A stretch of 64,000 bases of DNA. It comes from JBDROU01 sp043809745 [NCBI: bacterium] (GTDB lineage Bacteria; Elusimicrobiota; JBDRMW01). Position numbers and translations under genes: made by a program. The notes beneath the pieces are model-generated. The model made no database searches. It was not told the origin of the DNA and was given only the letters and a program-made list of their open reading frames with translations. The stretch covers positions 1 to 64,000 of the forward strand of contig JBDROU010000032.1 in the NCBI GenBank assembly GCA_043809745.1. Reading direction: 5' to 3'. Positions 59,223 to 64,000 of the stretch are shown piece by piece (the stretch's first letter is position 1; each line of letters opens with the position of its first letter).

Positions 59223-59385
59223 TATATAACTTTTAAACAAATATTAAGTTGTAAATTACAGGTGGGTTATCCGACGCAATACCAGCCAAAATGCAGGATT
59301 AAATGAGATCTCTCGATTATGCTTGTTTGATGAATGTCCAGGTTTTTCAGCTAAATCTCAAATTGCATAAGTTAAAGGAGAATAT

Positions 59386-60198
59386 ATGGATGTTAAGCAG
59401 TTAAATGAAAAAGCTAATAATGTGCGAAAGCATATTATTAATATGTTAACCCAGGCTGGATCAGGTCATCCCGGTGGTTCGCTTTCAAGTGTGGATATTT
59501 TGGTGGGTTTGTATTTTAACTACATGAAGCATAATCCTAAAGAGCCATTATGGGATGAAAGGGACTTATTTATATTGTCAAAGGGGCATGGATGCCCCGC
59601 GTTATATTCCGTGCTTGCGGAATCTGGTTATTTCGATACCAAAGAGTTGATAACATTGAGAAAACTGGGAAGCAGATTACAAGGTCATCCGGCCGGTCAA
59701 TTAAGAGAAATAGGTATTGAGATGTCCAGCGGGTCTCTGGGACATGGTTTGTCTGTTGCTGTCGGAGCCGCGATTGGTATTAGGTGCAGAAAACAAAACA
59801 GGAGGGTCTATTGTTTAATGTCGGATGGGGAACAGCAGGAGGGTTCCGTGTGGGAAGCGGCAATGGCGGCAGGCCATTTTAAGCTGGACAATCTTTGCGC
59901 TATTATCGATTATAATAATCTGCAGATTGACGGTGAAGTTGAGAATATTATGGGTGTTAAGCCTTTGGAGGATAAATACAAATCTTTTCGCTGGGAAGTT
60001 ATCATGGTTGACGGGCATGATATAAAAGAGCTTATTGAGAGTTACAAAAAAGCGGAAAGTACAAAGAAAAAACCTACTATAATAATCGCTAATACGATTA
60101 AAGGCAAGGGCATTTCTTTTATGGAAAATGTTGTGGGTTGGCATGGCAAGACCCCTTCGCAGGAAGCAGCAAATAAAGCTTTAAATGAATTAAAGTAG
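59386..60198 (+). CDS. Transketolase, N-terminal subunit
   Basis: The 270-residue half enzyme binds thiamine diphosphate. It has GSGHPGGSLSSVD near the start, LSKGHGCPALY, and the GDG-like ThDP motif in MSDGEQQEGSVWEA. The split form works as an alpha2beta2 enzyme with the next gene's product, transferring two-carbon units in the pentose phosphate pathway. AAGGAG precedes the ATG. Confidence 0.93.
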   Translation: MDVKQLNEKANNVRKHIINMLTQAGSGHPGGSLSSVDILVGLYFNYMKHNPKEPLWDERDLFILSKGHGCPALYSVLAESGYFDTKELITLRKLGSRLQGHPAGQLREIGIEMSSGSLGHGLSVAVGAAIGIRCRKQNRRVYCLMSDGEQQEGSVWEAAMAAGHFKLDNLCAIIDYNNLQIDGEVENIMGVKPLEDKYKSFRWEVIMVDGHDIKELIESYKKAESTKKKPTIIIANTIKGKGISFMENVVGWHGKTPSQEAANKALNELK

Positions 60199-60217
60199 AG
60201 AAAGGAAACTAATTATA

Positions 60218-61189
60218 ATGCCTCAGACATACGGTAAAAAAATGGCTTCTAGGTTTGGATATGGCGAAGCTCTTGTGGAATTGGGAGATAGTAATGATAG
60301 AGTGGTGGCCGTTGGTGTTGATGTTACCGGTTCTACCGGAGTGAATTTATTTGCGGATAAATTCCCAGGCAGATTTATTCAATTAGGTATAGCTGAGCAA
60401 AATGCGCTTACTGTTAGTAGTGGGTTAGCCTTAAGCGGGTTGGTTCCATTTGTGTGCGGTTACAGCGCTTTTATTCTGGGGAGGGCATGGGACCAAATAA
60501 GAAATTCTGTGTGCTATCCGGATCTTAATGTTAAAATTGCAGGTTCTCACAGCGGTGTAACTGTTGGTCCGGACGGCGCTACACACCAAGCTATAGAGGA
60601 AATCAGTTTATTGCGTGTCCTTCCAAATATGAAAATCATAGTTCCATGCGATTATGAGGAAGCAAAACAGGCCACACATGCTATGGCTGCAATTCAAGGT
60701 CCGGTGTTTATCCGTTTGTGCCGTGTAGCGATGCCAATTATTACTTCTCCGAATGATAAATTCGAGTTTGGAAAAGCAAGAGTTTTAAGCAGCGGTAATG
60801 ATGTCGCAATTATTGCTTGCGGTAATATGGTGTATGAGTCGCTTGTTTCCGGAGAGATGCTCGCAAAAGAGGGTATACAGGCTTCAGTAATAAATGTACA
60901 CACGATAAAACCGTTGGATGAAGAAACCATTGTTCAAACAGTACGAAGATGCGGTTGCGCCGTAACTGCTGAAGAACACCAAATAGCAGGCGGATTAGGC
61001 GGAACAATTTCTGAGCTGCTCGCTAAAAAATATCCCGTGCCAATGGAAATGATAGGCATAAATGATGTATTTGGTGAGTCAGGTGAACCTGAAGAGCTTC
61101 TGAAACACTTTTCTCTAAAAGCGGAAGATATCTGTGTTGGGGTAAGAAATGTATTAAAGAGGAAGAAGTCATCAGTTGTAAACCCTTAA
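60218..61189 (+). CDS. Transketolase, C-terminal subunit
   Basis: The 323-residue subunit has the pyrimidine-binding domain with RFIQLGIAEQNAL (the ThDP-activating Glu) and AFILGRAWDQIRNSVCY, and a C-terminal transketolase domain. It follows the N-terminal subunit by 19 bases with AAAGGAAA as ribosome site. It lies upstream of nucleoside salvage genes that feed ribose phosphate. Confidence 0.93.
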   Translation: MPQTYGKKMASRFGYGEALVELGDSNDRVVAVGVDVTGSTGVNLFADKFPGRFIQLGIAEQNALTVSSGLALSGLVPFVCGYSAFILGRAWDQIRNSVCYPDLNVKIAGSHSGVTVGPDGATHQAIEEISLLRVLPNMKIIVPCDYEEAKQATHAMAAIQGPVFIRLCRVAMPIITSPNDKFEFGKARVLSSGNDVAIIACGNMVYESLVSGEMLAKEGIQASVINVHTIKPLDEETIVQTVRRCGCAVTAEEHQIAGGLGGTISELLAKKYPVPMEMIGINDVFGESGEPEELLKHFSLKAEDICVGVRNVLKRKKSSVVNP

Positions 61190-61290
61190 GACTAAATTGC
61201 TCCTTATCCACAATATCCCGTAAAGGGATGTGGTCCCAACGGTACTTTACGTCCAATCGTGGTTCTAGGGTCAGACTAAATTTCTGGAAT
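61188..61290. repeat. Candidate small repeat element with direct-repeat ends
   Basis: AGACTAAATT occurs at 61188-61197 and again at 61273-61282. Between the copies lie a hairpin (CCAC, ATCCC, loop GTAAA, GGGAT, GTGG at 61208-61233) and AGGGTCAGACTAAATT. The latter resembles REP-like repeats I recall in environmental genomes. It separates the transketolase pair from deoB. Confidence 0.4.
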
Positions 61291-61306
61291 GGAGTCTGAA
61301 AATCTA

Positions 61307-62491
61307 ATGAATCCAAGAGCAATATTGATAGTTCTCGATAGCGTTGGTGTAGGTGAACTGCCGGATGCGTACTTGTATAAAGATGAAGGAAGCAACACTT
61401 TAGGCCATATCTTAGAAAAGAAACCTGCATTAAAAATCCCAAATCTCATATCACTGGGCATCCTAAATATATTAGACAACACTAATCTTAATTCCAGCAA
61501 AACAAAAGCGAAAATAATCGGTACTTATGGGAAAATGGCTGTTGCTTCTCCTGGAAAAGATACCACTACCGGGCATTGGGAGATGGCAGGGATTATATTG
61601 AAGAAGCCATTCCCAACCTATCCTAATGGTTTTCCAAAAGATTTAATAAGAAAGTTTGAGCAAGCAATTGGTAAAAAGAGTATCGGTAATTATACGGCTA
61701 GCGGAACACAGATTATTCAGGATTTAGGTGAGGAGCATTGTGAAACTGGCAGGATAATAGTATATACTTCTGCAGATAGTGTTTTTCAGATTGCAGCTCA
61801 TGAGGATGTTGTTCCGCTCAATGATTTATACTATTACTGTCAGACTGCCCGCGATTTGCTGACAGGGGATCATGCGGTTGGCAGAGTTATAGCAAGGCCT
61901 TTTGCAGGCGCTTCCGGAGATTATCATCGTACTAGAAACAGGAGGGATTATAGTTTGTTGCCGGTTGAAGATACCATACTGGATGTTTTTATAAAGAGCG
62001 GTATAGATGTTTTCGGGGTTGGTAAGATAGGAGATATATTTGCGGGGAGGGGTATTACAAAATCATTTTTAACAAAGAATAATGAGCAAGGGGTTAATAA
62101 GACTATTGAATTGATAAAAAGCAAAGATTCCAGACAATTTATATTTACTAATTTGATTGATTTTGATATGCTCTATGGGCATAGAAATGATTTAGAAGGA
62201 TATGCTAATTCCCTCGAAGAATTTGATTTGCATCTGTCAAAAATATTAAATATTTTAGGTAAAGACGATGTGCTCATTATTACTGCTGACCATGGTTGTG
62301 ATCCTGTTACTCCCTCTCCGGACCATTCTAGAGAATATGTGCCATGTATGGTGTATGGAAAAAGAATTAAACAAGGTGAAACTTTTGGTGTACGAACTAC
62401 GCTGGCAGATGTAGCAGCCACTTTGGCTGACATTTATAAAATTGGGGAATGGAGAAATGGGAGAAGTTTTTTAGAAAAAATAGTTGCATGA
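61307..62491 (+). CDS. deoB: Phosphopentomutase
   Basis: DeoB converts (deoxy)ribose 1-phosphate to the 5-phosphate. This alkaline-phosphatase-fold protein starts AILIVLDSVGVGELPDA (metal Asp) and has DTTTGHWEMAG (the catalytic Thr), AHEDVVPLNDLY and ADHGCDPVTPS. The start at 61307 gives 394 residues, the usual length in Bacillus. An upstream ATG at 61289 lies in a repeat. Confidence 0.93.
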   Translation: MNPRAILIVLDSVGVGELPDAYLYKDEGSNTLGHILEKKPALKIPNLISLGILNILDNTNLNSSKTKAKIIGTYGKMAVASPGKDTTTGHWEMAGIILKKPFPTYPNGFPKDLIRKFEQAIGKKSIGNYTASGTQIIQDLGEEHCETGRIIVYTSADSVFQIAAHEDVVPLNDLYYYCQTARDLLTGDHAVGRVIARPFAGASGDYHRTRNRRDYSLLPVEDTILDVFIKSGIDVFGVGKIGDIFAGRGITKSFLTKNNEQGVNKTIELIKSKDSRQFIFTNLIDFDMLYGHRNDLEGYANSLEEFDLHLSKILNILGKDDVLIITADHGCDPVTPSPDHSREYVPCMVYGKRIKQGETFGVRTTLADVAATLADIYKIGEWRNGRSFLEKIVA

Positions 62492-63267
62492 TGATGAAAA
62501 ATATCCTACATAAAACAAAATGCGCAATTATACTTGGATCCGGATTAAGTGATATTAATATAGGTTTAAGACCTGTTGTGTCTGTGCCTTATGAGAAATT
62601 GAAGGGGTTCAAAATCCCGGTTGTAAGCGGCCATAAACCATATCTTGATATAGTAGAATCTGGGAGAAAAACTGCTTTAGTTTTCAGGGGCAGAATACAT
62701 GGTTATGAGTGCGAGAATGTTTCTAGCAGCTATTCAATGTTAGAATATATAAAGAAGTTGGATGTAAGAAATATTCTTTTCACGAATGCGGTTGGAAGTG
62801 TTAATCCCAAAATGAATGTAGGTGCTATTGTTCTAGTAAAAGATCACATAAATTTAACTGGAACAAATCCCTTTATGTCAGGTGCTGTTAGTATTAAGAA
62901 TACTAATCCATTCCAGGATTTGAGGGGTTTATATAAGAATCGTGTTTCGGATTTAATTTGGAATATTTGCAAACAGAAAAAGATTTTTATTAACAAGGGT
63001 GTGTATGCCGGAGTGCAGGGACCAATTTATGAAACAGGCGCGGAGGCTTCATATTTAAGGCGAATTGGAGCGGATGTTGTTGGTATGTCATTAGTACAGG
63101 AGATGCTTATAGCTCATTTTTTCGGATTGGTTGGAGCGTCTATCTCTTTTGTAACCAATAACCATCTCCAAAGAACATCAGGTTCACATGAACAAGTAAT
63201 TAAAAATGCCCAAAAAGCTATTATTCCGATATCAAAAATCATATCGGATTTTATTAAAAAAATTTGA
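62488..63267 (+). CDS. Purine nucleoside phosphorylase
   Basis: This 259-residue PNP/MTAP-family enzyme splits purine nucleosides to base and (deoxy)ribose 1-phosphate. It has LGSGLSDI, RGRIHGYEC, TNAVGSVNPKMNVGAIVLVK and VQGPIYETGAEASYLRRIGA with VGMSLVQEMLIA. The ATG overlaps the deoB stop by four bases, and its product is the substrate of DeoB. Confidence 0.92.
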   Translation: MMMKNILHKTKCAIILGSGLSDINIGLRPVVSVPYEKLKGFKIPVVSGHKPYLDIVESGRKTALVFRGRIHGYECENVSSSYSMLEYIKKLDVRNILFTNAVGSVNPKMNVGAIVLVKDHINLTGTNPFMSGAVSIKNTNPFQDLRGLYKNRVSDLIWNICKQKKIFINKGVYAGVQGPIYETGAEASYLRRIGADVVGMSLVQEMLIAHFFGLVGASISFVTNNHLQRTSGSHEQVIKNAQKAIIPISKIISDFIKKI

Positions 63268-63285
63268 ATTGGTATATTTATACAA

Positions 63286-64000
63286 ATGAGCATATTAAGC
63301 ACATATGATATTATAAGTAAAAAAAGGCAGGGTTTGGTATTAGCTAGGGAAGAGATCTCCTTTATAGTGAATGGTTTTTTACAAAAAAAGGTCAATGATT
63401 TTCAAATAGGTGCCTTTCTAATGGCGGTATTTATTAAGGGGATGAATGAAGATGAGACATATTATCTTACTGAATCTATGGCCGGATCTGGAGAGCATCT
63501 TGATCTTAAAAGCATAAATGCCCCCAAAATAGATAAGCATTCCACAGGCGGTGTTGGAGATGGTGTAACTTTATGTCTAGTTCCAATTGTGAGTAGCTTA
63601 GGCCTTGTTGTTCCGACTATGGCAGGCAGATCGCTTGGCTATACCGGTGGAACAATAGATAAACTGGAATCAATCCCGGGGATTAATACTTCGCTGGAAC
63701 CTAAATCAATAGTGAAGCAGCTACAAGATATAGGATGCGCAATATTTTCTCAAACTGATCATATTGCAGCAGCTGATAAGTATTTTTACAGTATTAGAGA
63801 CAAAATAGCTTGCGTTGAATCTCCAGGTTTGATAATATCCAGCATCTTGTCTAAGAAAATGTCAGAATCAATTGATGGTTTAGTTTTAGACATAAAGGTA
63901 GGCAGCGGCGCGTTCTTGAATAGTTTCGGTGAAGCCGAAAGATTTGCCAGCAATGTAAAACAGGTAGCCAAAAGATTAGGCATCAAAATTACACAATTCA
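63286..64000 (+). CDS. deoA: Pyrimidine-nucleoside (thymidine) phosphorylase, cut by the window end
   Basis: The first 238 residues are present without a stop. Motifs of the family are clear: KHSTGGVGDGVTL (phosphate site) and SLGYTGGTIDKLESIPG, with LDIKVGSGAFL later. The enzyme releases ribose or deoxyribose 1-phosphate from pyrimidine nucleosides, feeding DeoB upstream. The ATG follows the PNP stop by 18 bases with no strong ribosome site. Confidence 0.93.
   Translation, partial: MSILSTYDIISKKRQGLVLAREEISFIVNGFLQKKVNDFQIGAFLMAVFIKGMNEDETYYLTESMAGSGEHLDLKSINAPKIDKHSTGGVGDGVTLCLVPIVSSLGLVVPTMAGRSLGYTGGTIDKLESIPGINTSLEPKSIVKQLQDIGCAIFSQTDHIAAADKYFYSIRDKIACVESPGLIISSILSKKMSESIDGLVLDIKVGSGAFLNSFGEAERFASNVKQVAKRLGIKITQF

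Overview
The window comes from an AT-rich bacterium with an outer membrane. At least six proteins carry lipoprotein signal peptides, and CsgG-, LPP20- and FlgT-like outer-membrane families are present. The rplU-rpmA-obgE, proA-nadD-yqeK-LCP and rsfS-argS gene order is common across bacteria. Together with a CIRCE operator, a BirA-type operator, two PilT ATPases and split transketolase subunits, it suggests a poorly sampled Gram-negative lineage. The sequence alone does not fix the phylum.

Region 1 (about 1-21670) is an accessory surface-glycan island. It starts at what looks like the end of an IS21-type element. It carries a cobalamin-type radical SAM protein, a class III aminotransferase, a pseudaminate-type NeuB synthase (PseI), an asparagine-synthetase-like protein, an ATP-grasp ligase, a methyltransferase, a deacetylase-fold protein and a DegT/DnrJ aminotransferase. 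These are followed by a DmpG-like aldolase fused to an unknown domain, a GNAT acetyltransferase, an aldo/keto reductase, an SpsF-like nucleotidyltransferase, a PseG/SpsG-like protein and a class I aminotransferase. On the minus strand lie a flippase and a large putative glycosyltransferase. Gene remnants (an ISNCY-type transposase and a possible RraA-family fragment) mark it as rearranged DNA. The set points to an unusual amino-nonulosonic acid.

Region 2 (21765-34700) is core: L21, L27, ObgE, ClpB under a CIRCE operator, a roughly 195-base imperfect palindrome, ProA, NadD, YqeK, an LCP protein, PilT, a cNMP/GAF protein, RsfS and ArgS. Region 3 (34774-43360) holds a TPR lipoprotein that appears to start at AUU, then a BirA-controlled biotin operon (FabG-like, FabF-like, a membrane glycosyltransferase, BioF, BioD and a frameshifted BioA).

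Region 4 (43560-59222) is the most novel part. After a DUF47 protein, two zinc-ribbon proteins, TpiA and a PilZ protein comes a compact run: TPR protein, lipoprotein, second PilT, a long disordered protein, a DnaA-type AAA+ ATPase without the DnaA DNA-binding domain, and a triple-GAF histidine kinase. The disordered protein and the DnaA-like protein share their N-terminal domain and probably their C-terminal domain. This looks like an undescribed signalling or motility module. It is followed by a separate four-lipoprotein operon. Region 5 (59386-64000) covers split transketolase, phosphopentomutase, purine nucleoside phosphorylase and pyrimidine-nucleoside phosphorylase (cut by the window end), which link nucleoside salvage to pentose phosphates.
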